In this document: positions 8,407-16,311 of the stretch, in pieces
Layout: every line of letters begins with the position of its first letter
Numbering within the stretch: the first letter of the stretch is position 1
DNA from: Helicobacter_B zhangjianzhongii
Lineage (GTDB): Bacteria; Campylobacterota; Campylobacteria; Campylobacterales; Helicobacteraceae
Assembly: GCF_030249855.1 (NCBI RefSeq)
Contig: NZ_JANURN010000005.1
Location: forward strand, 1-64,000
DNA: 64,000 nucleotides
Direction: 5' to 3'
Made by a program: the position numbers and the translations under genes
Notes under the pieces: generated by a model
Seen by the model: the letters and a program-made list of their open reading frames with translations, nothing else
Told to the model about the DNA's origin: nothing
The model's database searches: none

Positions 8407-9834
8407 ATGACTGACACAACAATGTATCCACCAAGTCCAGCAAATCACGCGCTAGATTCTAGTGCCTCTAAGCCCATAGAATCTAAAGTAGAATCTAAAA
8501 AGGTGCAGCTTCTCTCTCCTGCGGGGAATTTGCATAAGCTAAAAATCGCCCTTGCGTATGGTGCGGATGCGGTGTATGGAGGGGTGAGCCACTTCTCCCT
8601 ACGCACAAGAGCAGGCAAGGAATTTAGCTATGAAGATTTTGCTAAAGGCGTGGAATACGCCCATAGACTAGGCAAAAAGGTGTTTGTTGCCATCAATGGC
8701 TTTCCTTTTAACTCCCAACTCAAGCTCCTAGAATCTCACATCGCCAAAATGGCTGATTTATCCCCTGATGCGTTTATTATGGCAGCTCCGGGAGTTGTGC
8801 GTTTGAGTAAAAGGATTGCCCCACAAATCCCTATCCACCTATCCACTCAAGCTAATGTCTTAAATGTGCTTGATGCCGAAGTTTTTTATGAAATGGGCGT
8901 TAAACGCATTGTCGCTGCAAGAGAGATTAGCCTAAAAGATGCAATGGAGATTAAAAAGCATTTGCCGGATTTGGAGATTGAAATTTTTGTGCATGGGAGT
9001 ATGTGCTTTGCCTTTTCTGGGCGATGTCTTATCTCTGCGTTGCAAAGTGGGCGCGTGCCAAACCGCGGAAGCTGTGCGAATGACTGCCGATTTGATTATG
9101 AATATTTTGTGCGAAATGTGGAGAATGACGAGCTTGTGAAGTTTAATGGCAAAGAATTGTATGTCAAAAATCCCGATAATGGCGTGATGATGAGGCTAGA
9201 AGAGGAAGATGGCTTAGGGACGCATATTTTTAACTCTAAAGATTTGAATCTTAGCGGGCATATTAAGGAGATTTTGGATTCTGGGGCGATTGATGCGCTA
9301 AAGATTGAGGGCAGGACAAAGTCAAATTACTATGCTGGGATTACTGCTAGGGCGTATCGTGCGGGTATTGATGGGTATTATAGTAGCGATGTAAAAGTGG
9401 ATTCTAGCTTTGCTGCAAATGAGCTGCAAACGCTGAAAAATCGCGGCTTTACTGATGGCTATATTATCCATCGCCCTTATGAAAAGACAAATACCCAAAA
9501 TCACCAAACTGCCATAAGTGAAGGTAGCTACCAAGTCAATGCTGAAGTTGATGAAAGTGGGCAATGGGCGGTGTGTAAGCACACCATAAGAGTAGGTGAG
9601 GCAAAGGAGATTGTCGCACCTTTTGGGTGTAAAGTGGCGTGTGGCAAAAGTGAGCTAGGTGAGATTTTTACAGAAAATGGCGTGTGGTATATGCGTTTTG
9701 ATAAAATCTGCTTGCAGGATAATAAAGAGCTAGATTCTATCCATAGTGGCAATACCAATGCCTTTAAGCTCCCTTTGCCTTTGCCGCCATTTAGCTTCTT
9801 GCGCGAGAGGGTCGCAGGGGTTGCTATCGATTAG
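8407..9834 (+). CDS. U32 family peptidase / tRNA hydroxylation protein (TrhP/YegQ-like)
   Basis: The 475-residue member of the peptidase U32 family was called PrtC or collagenase in older Helicobacter annotation. In other bacteria the closest group (YegQ/TrhP) acts in 5-hydroxyuridine formation at tRNA position 34, probably using an Fe-S cluster. The U32 signature is clear: IFVHGSMCFAFSGRC followed by LISALQSGRVPNRGSC and NDCRFDY, with conserved cysteines. The first ~35 residues are Ser/Lys-rich and contain VESKVESKK-like residues encoded by the dispersed TAGAATC motif. They are probably not part of the fold. The gene is probably translated with cheZ. Collagenase activity should not be assumed. 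Confidence 0.88.
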   Translation: MTDTTMYPPSPANHALDSSASKPIESKVESKKVQLLSPAGNLHKLKIALAYGADAVYGGVSHFSLRTRAGKEFSYEDFAKGVEYAHRLGKKVFVAINGFPFNSQLKLLESHIAKMADLSPDAFIMAAPGVVRLSKRIAPQIPIHLSTQANVLNVLDAEVFYEMGVKRIVAAREISLKDAMEIKKHLPDLEIEIFVHGSMCFAFSGRCLISALQSGRVPNRGSCANDCRFDYEYFVRNVENDELVKFNGKELYVKNPDNGVMMRLEEEDGLGTHIFNSKDLNLSGHIKEILDSGAIDALKIEGRTKSNYYAGITARAYRAGIDGYYSSDVKVDSSFAANELQTLKNRGFTDGYIIHRPYEKTNTQNHQTAISEGSYQVNAEVDESGQWAVCKHTIRVGEAKEIVAPFGCKVACGKSELGEIFTENGVWYMRFDKICLQDNKELDSIHSGNTNAFKLPLPLPPFSFLRERVAGVAID

Positions 9835-10302
9835 CGATTCAGTCTTGGGCAAGCGATGCGGCAGTGTTGGGCGAGCGATGCGGCAGTGTTGCGAAGTTTC
9901 TTTAGAAAACAAGTAAAACGCTCGCCGCTAGGCGATGTTTCTTTAGAAAACAAGGGATACCGCTCGGCGCAAGCCGATGTTTCTTTAGAAAACAAGCGAA
10001 GCGGTGCAAGGCGAAGCCGAAGCAGGTTTCTTTAGAAAATCCGCAAAGCTACCACAGCCCCACCGCAATCCTTAGAATCGTTTTACTCTAAAACTAACTT
10101 CAATCCTAGAATCCACTTTTTCACATAACACCCTTTTTTGTCATTGCGAGCCGATGAAATCGGCGTGGCAATCCATAGTGTTTGTGGGAGTATAGCGGTG
10201 TTGTGAAAAATCCTAGAATCCACTTTTTCACATAACGCTGCCAACACACAAAAACTGCAAAAAGTGGATTCTAGCCTTAAGCCCAAGAGACTTAGAGAGT
10301 GC
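9835..10302. repeat. Repeat-rich spacer between convergent genes
   Basis: No gene was seen. A 21-22 bp direct repeat (AGCGATGCGGCAGTGTTG core) occurs twice at about 9852-9892. GTTTCTTTAGAAAA occurs four times, at 9897, 9937, 9979 and 10026, separated by GC-rich self-complementary segments such as CTCGCCGCTAGGCGA. One REP-like palindrome (10139-10177, GTCATTGCGAG to GTGGCAATCCA) lies between copies of TAGAATCCACTTTTT. The spacer separates two convergent genes, so the palindromes may also act as terminators. Confidence 0.6.
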
Positions 10303-11481
10303 CTAGAAATGATACTCCACATAGCCGCGGAAGATCATATAGCTCCCAAGATTTTGCCCAAATTTTGATGGAGCTTGCGTGGGGTTGCTTACGCCAAGTG
10401 CGCTAATCCCCATACGCACATTTTGGATAGGGGTTATATCCATTCTTGCCTCCCAGTTTAAGACACTTTGGGCATTTATGATACTTGTCCTAAATGCTCC
10501 ATATACACTCACATACTTCCATAAATCCGAAGAGACAAATACATAAGGAGTCGTGGCATTGTAGTAAAATATCCCATCGGCTCGCTCAAAGGGCGTGTTT
10601 TGCCCAAAGCCATCGATGTAGATTGCCCCACCTTTTGGGGTGTTGATGATACCAGCACCTATGCGTATCCACGACATATCAACCCCGCCTTCTGCCCAGA
10701 TGATCCCACCACCACCACTATTTAGGACTTTACGCTGGTCGTTTAGCTCTACATAAGAGGTCAAATGCACCATACCTTTAAAAAGAACCTTTTGCGTGAT
10801 AGGGAGATCAAGCTCTCCTTTAAGCCCCGGTGCTACAAAGAAGTCTGGCACAAGATAGATATAGGGCGTGAGTTTGATTGGAGCTTGAGGGATAGAGAGT
10901 GTCGCGCGTAGATAAAATGCCCCTCCTGTCCATTTCCCGACTTTACCGCTTTGATACTCGCCAAATACCTTGTAGTTTTGTGAGAAGTGTGGAGTGATGT
11001 AGGCGTTTCTCAAAGACCACATAAATGCTAGAGAGAGATTGGGGATTTGATCGTAGCTTAAAGCTAAGCCTTCGTTAAAATGCGTGATCCACTCTTCATT
11101 AGCGCGGAATCTCCCTATCGTCCCACCAAATCGCTCGTATTGATTATAGTAGTCTGCATAGATTTGCGACATTTCAAAGTAGGTTTGGCTTTTTCTAAAG
11201 TCATTAGGAGATCCTTCGTAAAGCTTAGGGATTAGCCATAGTTCTGCGCCAAATTTATAGCCCATAAATCGCCTAGACTCATAGCCAAGGCTTAGATTGA
11301 TGTCGCCATAAGTTGGGGCTTTGTCAATGGACTGCTGAAAAAGCAATCCCGCGTGCCCATAAATCAGCCCGCGTTCAAAGGCATCTTGAAAGGAGTTTGC
11401 CGGAGCATCGTTTAGCTTAATATCCGCGCCTTGCAGAAGCCCAACACTCAAGCAAACAAACACTAGCTTCCTTAGCTTCAT
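10303..11481 (-). CDS. Helicobacter outer-membrane family protein (porin-like)
   Basis: The 392-residue exported protein has a signal peptide MKLRKLVFVCLSVGLLQGA (cleavage near residue 19) and a body rich in Tyr, Gly and aromatic-alternating strands. It ends in VEYHF, a BAM-type C-terminal signal with terminal Phe. Size and pattern fit the Helicobacter porin-like outer-membrane families (Hof/OprD-like); I cannot name the exact member. I chose the internal ATG at 11481 because AAGGA lies six bases upstream and the signal peptide then starts properly; earlier in-frame starts would bury it. The gene stands alone, convergent with the U32 peptidase. Confidence 0.8.
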   Translation of the reverse strand: MKLRKLVFVCLSVGLLQGADIKLNDAPANSFQDAFERGLIYGHAGLLFQQSIDKAPTYGDINLSLGYESRRFMGYKFGAELWLIPKLYEGSPNDFRKSQTYFEMSQIYADYYNQYERFGGTIGRFRANEEWITHFNEGLALSYDQIPNLSLAFMWSLRNAYITPHFSQNYKVFGEYQSGKVGKWTGGAFYLRATLSIPQAPIKLTPYIYLVPDFFVAPGLKGELDLPITQKVLFKGMVHLTSYVELNDQRKVLNSGGGGIIWAEGGVDMSWIRIGAGIINTPKGGAIYIDGFGQNTPFERADGIFYYNATTPYVFVSSDLWKYVSVYGAFRTSIINAQSVLNWEARMDITPIQNVRMGISALGVSNPTQAPSKFGQNLGSYMIFRGYVEYHF

Positions 11482-11569
11482 CGCCATTCCTTGTAGTGGT
11501 TGAAAAGTCTTATGCAACTACTAGCAAAAATAATGCCAAGTTTTAGATTCTAGTGTGTGGTGGTATAAA

Positions 11570-12004
11570 TTAGCAGAGTCTTTGGTGCTCTAGCTTAATG
11601 CAGCTATTTTCTTCATAAGCAATCCCGGCGCGTGTGAGCATATCTTTTGCCTGCGCATTGTGTAGCCCTAGCTGCACCCATACACATTGTGGCTTGATCC
11701 CTAGATCGATGATGTCTTGTGCGATTTGGGGTAGGGCTTGGCTTTTGCGAAAGATGTTGATAATGTCTATATGTATGCCTTGCGCATATATGGCGTGGAT
11801 ACACTCTTGCAGCGTGCTAAAGGCTTTTTGCCCTAGGATCTCACCACCCTTTGGATAGATGGGGATAATTGTGTAGCCTTGTGCTTGCAAATATGCTGCA
11901 ACTTTGTGGCTAGGCTTTGTGGGATCAGGTGAAAGCCCAATGATGATGATTGTCTTGCTCTGGACTAGAATCTGGACTTTTTGTGTGTCATTGAGTGGTG
12001 GCAT
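11570..12004 (-). CDS. CoA-binding (YccU-like) protein
   Basis: The 144-residue cytoplasmic protein has a Rossmann-type CoA_binding fold. Visible motifs are IIIIGLSPDPTKPSHKVAAYL (the GxSxxxxKxS-type loop that contacts CoA) followed by GYTIIPIYPKGG, then IDIINIFRK, and a C-terminal WVQLGL...AGI segment. This is the normal layout of YccU/YneT proteins. The physiological role is not established; CoA or a CoA thioester is a plausible ligand. It starts 6 nt after the stop of the preceding gene with no strong ribosome-binding site, so translation is probably coupled to the upstream murC-fusion operon. Confidence 0.85.
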   Translation of the reverse strand: MPPLNDTQKVQILVQSKTIIIIGLSPDPTKPSHKVAAYLQAQGYTIIPIYPKGGEILGQKAFSTLQECIHAIYAQGIHIDIINIFRKSQALPQIAQDIIDLGIKPQCVWVQLGLHNAQAKDMLTRAGIAYEENSCIKLEHQRLC

Positions 12005-12009
12005 AGCTA

Positions 12010-12417
12010 CTATTCTCGACCTATTTCTTCAATAGTGTGTCCATTGAGCAATTCGGCATCTTCTTTTGAAGGTGTGGTGATTTTACACTTTTCTAGCGAT
12101 ATGATGATATTGCTTGTTGGCGTGTCTCTCTTGCCTATGAGTGTGTAGGTCTGGCTAATGAGATTAAAGTCGTTTTTATGCACCAAAAACCCTTCGCAAT
12201 CAAGCGTTTCTCCGGAGCCAAACGCTTCTTCCAAAAGCGTGGTGATACTTGTGCGCTTTGATTGTATATAGTTGTATCCACCAAGTGATATGAGTAGCAC
12301 TAGTAGCACAGAGCCTAGCAGAAGTTTTCTAGATATAGCAAGGCTTGATTGATAGAGTAGCACAGCAGCAAGCGCACCAAGTAGGCAAAAAATCCCAATC
12401 ACAGAGAGCGGTCCCAT
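12010..12417 (-). CDS. Small inner-membrane protein, unknown function
   Basis: The 135-residue protein has two N-terminal hydrophobic helices (about 4-22 and 32-48). A hydrophilic domain follows that contains FLVHKNDFNLISQTYTLIG and a Cys pair separated by some 35 residues. The start ATG overlaps the stop of the upstream aminotransferase-MurC gene (TGATG), so translational coupling is expected; a GTG three bases earlier is possible. A small hypothetical protein occupies the same place after murC in other Helicobacter, as I recall. No enzymatic motif was seen. Confidence 0.75.
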   Translation of the reverse strand: MGPLSVIGIFCLLGALAAVLLYQSSLAISRKLLLGSVLLVLLISLGGYNYIQSKRTSITTLLEEAFGSGETLDCEGFLVHKNDFNLISQTYTLIGKRDTPTSNIIISLEKCKITTPSKEDAELLNGHTIEEIGRE

Positions 12418-15164
12418 CACTTTGCACCTCGCAATTGATAAGTAATATCCCCTGCGCCAAAGCCTATGGCGATACCTTGCGCGAGTGTGGCAAGCAAAGT
12501 GTCATTATGATATATTTCTAGAGTGTTGGCATTGCGCTGGGTTCGCGTGGCAAGCAGGGGGTTGCAATGTGCAAAAAGCTGCCCTAAATCTAGCTCTCTT
12601 TTCTCTTCTCCAGCACGCCACACAGGCAAAATCACAAGTTTTCCGCCCATTGATAGAAGATCATTAAAGCATTCTTGAAATGCGCTTAGGTTGTCAAAAA
12701 GCCGTGAATACTTATGCGGCTGCCATATTGCTGTAATGCTTGTAATACCTCGTAGCTTGGCATAGATGCGCAAGGCTTGGATAGTGACTTTGATTTCTGT
12801 GGGGTGGTGGGCGTAGTCATCGATGATTGTAAGAGGAGAAGTGCAGAGAATATCAAAACGCTTTTTGATCCCGGCAAAATGTTTGAGATTCTCGCGCACT
12901 TGCTGGATATGACTAGCAGAGTAGCAAATATCATCTAGTGTCTTTGCCTCTTGCATAGCTCTAGAATCCGCTTTTTTAAACTCTAGGGCAGCAAGTATTG
13001 CTAGGGCTGCATTTTGAGCTGTATGCTCGCCTAGCCCCCATACAGCAAACTCCCCTACATTTCTCAAGAAAAATCGCGTATAAGGCATAGAATCTTCTAA
13101 AAAGTAGTCAATATCTGTGATGTCTTTGGCTGGGTTTAGGTGCAGACTGGGCACCGGAGTGCTACGCAAAAACTCATCGCTATCGTTGATACAGCGCAGA
13201 GAGGCTTTGCTTAAGAATTGTGTATATGCGGTGTGGAGCTCTTGTATATTGTGGTTGTAGGTCTCCATATGCTCTGGCTCGGCGTTTGGGATTATGGCTA
13301 GGTAGGGGTTGGAGTTTAAGAAGCTTTTGTCTGATTCATCAGCTTCAAAGATAATGCACTCGCTTTGGGCTTCGCGGACATTAGAGTGAAACTCCTTGCT
13401 CTCTGCCCCAATAATCGCGCCAAAATCCGGCAGTATGCTGCTGAGCATAGCACTAATGCTTGATTTGCCGTGCGCCCCACACACGCTAAAGACACGCTTA
13501 GAATCTAAAATGAGCTTCAAGGCTTGCTCGCGCGATAGGACGGGGATATTGCTAGCTTTTGCTTGAATAATCTCTGGATTATCGTGCTTGATTATGGCGG
13601 AGTGGATTACTAGATCTTGATCTTGTATCGCGTCTTTGTCGTGAGGGATATGGATTTGCACGCCAAGAGAGCGGAGATAGTGGGTTGTAGGAGAGTGAGC
13701 GATGTCGCTACCGCTAATGATCGCACCTTGCGCACGGAGGTATTTGGCAAGCCCAGAGATCCCAATACCCCCAATGCCGATAAAGTGGATTCTAGTTTTT
13801 GGCGTTGGCTTTTTGCGAAAAAGCGAGGAGTTTGCCTTTTGCTTGTGCGATAGACCATCAGTCTTATCTCCGCGCAAAAGGCTGCACAACCCCGCTTTTT
13901 CATTAAAAATCCTGCCGCCTGCGGCTTGGCTATCAAACACGCTTTCTGTCGGTGTTTTTAGCGTTGGCTGCTCGTTGGTGGATTTTAGCCCACAAGCCGA
14001 ATCCCTAGATGACGCATAATAAAACTTCGCTAAATCTTCTAGGATTTCTTGCATTTGCTCTGTTGGATACACCAGAGCTATGCGCACGAAGCCTTGCCCA
14101 GCATTGTCTCGACCTAGGAATCGCCCCGGTAGCACTGCAATGCCTGTGTGCTTGTAGAGCTCTTGTGTGAAAGCTAGGTCATCGCCCACAGGTAGCCAGA
14201 TATAAAAGCTATATGGCTCTATGGGGATATGTGGGAATAATTGTCGTGCGAGCTTTAGATTTTGGCTGTAGATTTTGCGTATTTCTAGTGCGCTTTCCTC
14301 ATCGCTCCACGCTACCGCACTAGCACGCGCTAGTGGCATAGGCTGGGCTAGCCCGGCATAAGTGCGATAAGTCATATAGCCTTGGAGGATCTCTCTATCT
14401 CCAGCGACAAAGCCGCTTCGCAAGCCCGGCGCGCTACTGCGCTTAGAGATGGAATTGAGTGCTAAGATGTTTTTAAAGTTTGCATTACCAACTGCAAGGC
14501 TTGCTTGCAAAATCCCCGCTGGAGCATTGCTATGTAAAAAAGTGGATTCTAGGCTATCTGGTAGCTCATAAATCTCGCTATAACACTCATCGCACACAAG
14601 TAAAAAGTCGTATTTAAGGGCTTTTTGCACCCATTCTGCCAGCTCTTCTAGGCTTAGGGTAGAGCCTGTGGGATTATTGGGGGAGTTTAGGATCACAAGA
14701 TTGACACGCTTGCATTGCTCATCGCTTAAGTGCGGTTTAAAGCTATTGTCTTGTGTGAGTGGCATATAGATTGTTGTAGCCGAGCTCGCAATCGCCGCAC
14801 CCTCATAGATTTGATAGAAAGGATTTGGGTGGGCGATAACAGGACTTTTGATATGTGCTAGATAGAATTGCGGGAGATTAAATAGCACTTCTCTTGTGCC
14901 AAAGGTGGGGATAATTTGATCGTGACTAAGTGTAATGCCATAGCGAGATTTGATAAAGCCTAGCATAGCATCTTTGAGATAGGGCATCCCAGCTGATGGG
15001 GGATAGTAGCGTAGCTCCTTGGCATAATCTTGCAGAGCAGTGATGATAGATAGTGGTGTGGGTAGCTGTGGCTCGCCTATGGTGAGTTTGCGGATAGGAG
15101 CATTTGGGGTGATGTCAGCTAGGAGTGTTTGTAGTCGTTCAAATGGGTAAGGTTCAAAATGCAT
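12417..15164 (-). CDS. murC: Fusion: DapC-like aminotransferase + UDP-MurNAc--L-Ala ligase (MurC)
   Basis: One uninterrupted frame of 915 codons encodes two normally separate proteins. Residues 1 to about 381 are a fold-type I PLP aminotransferase (succinyl-diaminopimelate transaminase type): SPNNPTG, DECYSEIY and the PLP Lys in NSISKRSSAPGLRSGF. Residues about 457-915 are a full MurC with IHFIGIGGIGISGLA, the ATP loop CGAHGKSS, FEADESD and IIDDYAHHP, ending GFGAGDITYQLRG. In H. pylori these are adjacent separate genes. The linker (about 382-456) is Ser/Lys-rich and looks like a translated intergenic repeat. It has no in-frame ATG and no good internal Shine-Dalgarno, although GTG/TTG codons exist. 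Start ATG 15164 has AAAGGA upstream. Both activities feed peptidoglycan precursor synthesis. Confidence 0.88.
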   Translation of the reverse strand: MHFEPYPFERLQTLLADITPNAPIRKLTIGEPQLPTPLSIITALQDYAKELRYYPPSAGMPYLKDAMLGFIKSRYGITLSHDQIIPTFGTREVLFNLPQFYLAHIKSPVIAHPNPFYQIYEGAAIASSATTIYMPLTQDNSFKPHLSDEQCKRVNLVILNSPNNPTGSTLSLEELAEWVQKALKYDFLLVCDECYSEIYELPDSLESTFLHSNAPAGILQASLAVGNANFKNILALNSISKRSSAPGLRSGFVAGDREILQGYMTYRTYAGLAQPMPLARASAVAWSDEESALEIRKIYSQNLKLARQLFPHIPIEPYSFYIWLPVGDDLAFTQELYKHTGIAVLPGRFLGRDNAGQGFVRIALVYPTEQMQEILEDLAKFYYASSRDSACGLKSTNEQPTLKTPTESVFDSQAAGGRIFNEKAGLCSLLRGDKTDGLSHKQKANSSLFRKKPTPKTRIHFIGIGGIGISGLAKYLRAQGAIISGSDIAHSPTTHYLRSLGVQIHIPHDKDAIQDQDLVIHSAIIKHDNPEIIQAKASNIPVLSREQALKLILDSKRVFSVCGAHGKSSISAMLSSILPDFGAIIGAESKEFHSNVREAQSECIIFEADESDKSFLNSNPYLAIIPNAEPEHMETYNHNIQELHTAYTQFLSKASLRCINDSDEFLRSTPVPSLHLNPAKDITDIDYFLEDSMPYTRFFLRNVGEFAVWGLGEHTAQNAALAILAALEFKKADSRAMQEAKTLDDICYSASHIQQVRENLKHFAGIKKRFDILCTSPLTIIDDYAHHPTEIKVTIQALRIYAKLRGITSITAIWQPHKYSRLFDNLSAFQECFNDLLSMGGKLVILPVWRAGEEKRELDLGQLFAHCNPLLATRTQRNANTLEIYHNDTLLATLAQGIAIGFGAGDITYQLRGAK

Positions 15165-15247
15165 AAAATTCCTTTGAGAGTCTAGCTGTGTAGGTGCTAG
15201 TATATGGCGTATTGTAGGCAAAAAATACTAAAAAATAGTTTTATATC

Positions 15248-15276
15248 TTGATTTTTTTCTCAAGCATTGCTAGAAT
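15248..15276 (+). promoter_or_regulatory. Promoter of the tRNA cluster
   Basis: TTGATT (15248-15253), a 17-nt spacer and an extended -10 TGCTAGAAT (hexamer 15271-15276) lie 15 nt before tRNA-Gly. This is the clearest sigma-70 promoter in the window. Confidence 0.6.
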
Positions 15277-15290
15277 TACGGCTTTACAAC

Positions 15291-15365
15291 GCGGGAATAG
15301 CTCAGTGGTAGAGCACAACCTTGCCAAGGTTGGGGTCGCGGGTTCGATCCCCGTTTCCCGCTCCA
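15291..15365 (+). tRNA. tRNA-Gly (GCC)
   Basis: Cloverleaf of 75 nt with an encoded CCA end: acceptor GCGGGAA pairs with TTCCCGC, the anticodon loop is TTGCCAA with GCC at 15323-15325, and the T-loop is GGTTCGATCC. First of four tRNA genes in one orientation. Confidence 0.97.
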
Positions 15366-15410
15366 CTTTTATATATCCATATTCTTAAAGTTTTTTGCAT
15401 TTGATATATC

Positions 15411-15497
15411 GCCCGGGTGGTGGAATGGTAGACACAAGGGACTTAAAATCCCTCGGACATTGCGTCCGTGCCGGTTCAAGTCCGGCTCCGGGCACCA
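15411..15497 (+). tRNA. tRNA-Leu (UAA)
   Basis: Class II tRNA of 87 nt with a long variable arm (TCGGACATTGCGTCCG). The anticodon loop is CTTAAAA with TAA at 15444-15446. CCA is encoded. It is 45 nt after tRNA-Gly. Confidence 0.97.
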
Positions 15498-15508
15498 CCT
15501 GGGATAAG

Positions 15509-15583
15509 GGCGACATAGCCAAGTGGTAAGGCAGGAGCCTGCAAAGCTCTGATTCCCCAGTTCGAATCTGGGTGTCGCCTCCA
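15509..15583 (+). tRNA. tRNA-Cys (GCA)
   Basis: Cloverleaf of 75 nt: acceptor GGCGACA with TGTCGCC, anticodon GCA at 15541-15543, T-loop AGTTCGAATCT, encoded CCA. It starts 11 nt after tRNA-Leu. Confidence 0.97.
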
Positions 15584-15610
15584 AATTTCATAAGTCTTTC
15601 ATATGTATAT

Positions 15611-15698
15611 CGGGAGATGGCTGAGTGGTTGAAAGCGGCGGTCTTGAAAACCGTTGAGGGTAACACCTCCGGGGGTTCGAATCCCTCTCTCCCGGCCA
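15611..15698 (+). tRNA. tRNA-Ser (UGA)
   Basis: Class II tRNA of 88 nt: acceptor CGGGAGA with TCTCCCG, anticodon TGA at 15645-15647, long variable arm, discriminator G and encoded CCA. The first base pair is C1-G72 rather than the common G1-C72. The paired 7-bp stem supports this boundary. Confidence 0.95.
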
Positions 15699-15843
15699 CT
15701 TGTTTTATTTCCACAAAAATTACAGCGATGATTATTGAAGTGATATTGTAGATTCTAGTTGCTAATTGTTCATTGTTGCACAACTTCCTTATTGCTTTAT
15801 TTGTCGCCAAGTAGCCACAGACTTTGTGAGATTCTTGTAGAGA

Positions 15844-16296
15844 TTACTCAAGACTTATATTTTCTAGTAATTCAATATTATCACCCCAAATCAGTAGCGC
15901 ATCGACACAATATTGGCAATTTTGCGGATCAATATGCAGGGCTTGGAGGGTGCGTATAATTGCATAAGTATCGTGCTTGCATTTAGGGATAGTGGATTCT
16001 GTGGCTAGCCAGAGATCACGACAAGTAAAAAGCAGCACATCAATGCTGGCATAGATTTTTTCTAGCTTTTTAGTCGTGATAGCATAGCGCGGAGAGAGTG
16101 AATCTGCTGCAAAAGTCTTTACTTCAATAAAGTGCAAAAGATTATCACGCAAGGCGATGATGTCGATCTCGCCAAATTGTGTGCAATAATTACGCGCTAG
16201 AATCTTAAAGCCTTTAGATTCTAGCCATTTGCACGCTTTCTCTTCTCCCGCCACTCCCTTAGATCGACTTTGGTTGCGTGGGGTGTGTGTGGGCAT
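15844..16296 (-). CDS. YraN/UPF0102 family protein
   Basis: The 150-residue protein of the YraN family has a predicted PD-(D/E)XK (Holliday-resolvase-like) nuclease fold. The family motifs are present: GVAGEEKACKWLESKGF near residues 14-30, then D45 in FGEIDIIAL and E58/K60 in FIEVKTF, the three catalytic-type positions. The C-terminal third (Cys-rich, IPKCKHDTYAIIR) is less typical. The biological role is unsettled. It starts 15 nt after hom on the same strand, so it is probably co-transcribed; I recall the same pair in H. pylori. Confidence 0.85.
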   Translation of the reverse strand: MPTHTPRNQSRSKGVAGEEKACKWLESKGFKILARNYCTQFGEIDIIALRDNLLHFIEVKTFAADSLSPRYAITTKKLEKIYASIDVLLFTCRDLWLATESTIPKCKHDTYAIIRTLQALHIDPQNCQYCVDALLIWGDNIELLENISLE

Positions 16297-16311
16297 TGGC
16301 TTTGGGGGGTG

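Noticed and set aside
8407..9834. Annotation as collagenase
   Set aside because: Old label for U32 proteins; the sequence supports the TrhP/YegQ-like group and collagenase activity is not shown by any motif.
13610..14019. Several overlapping frames opposite and beside the MurC-fusion linker
   Set aside because: They are other-frame readings of the repeat-like linker DNA; only the continuous minus-strand frame joins two conserved domains.
15611..15617. C1-G72 pair as sign of a defective tRNA-Ser
   Set aside because: The acceptor stem is fully paired and all other features are normal, so the gene is taken as functional.
15369..15810. Frames across the tRNA cluster
   Set aside because: They cover four clear tRNA genes and are translations of tRNA sequence.
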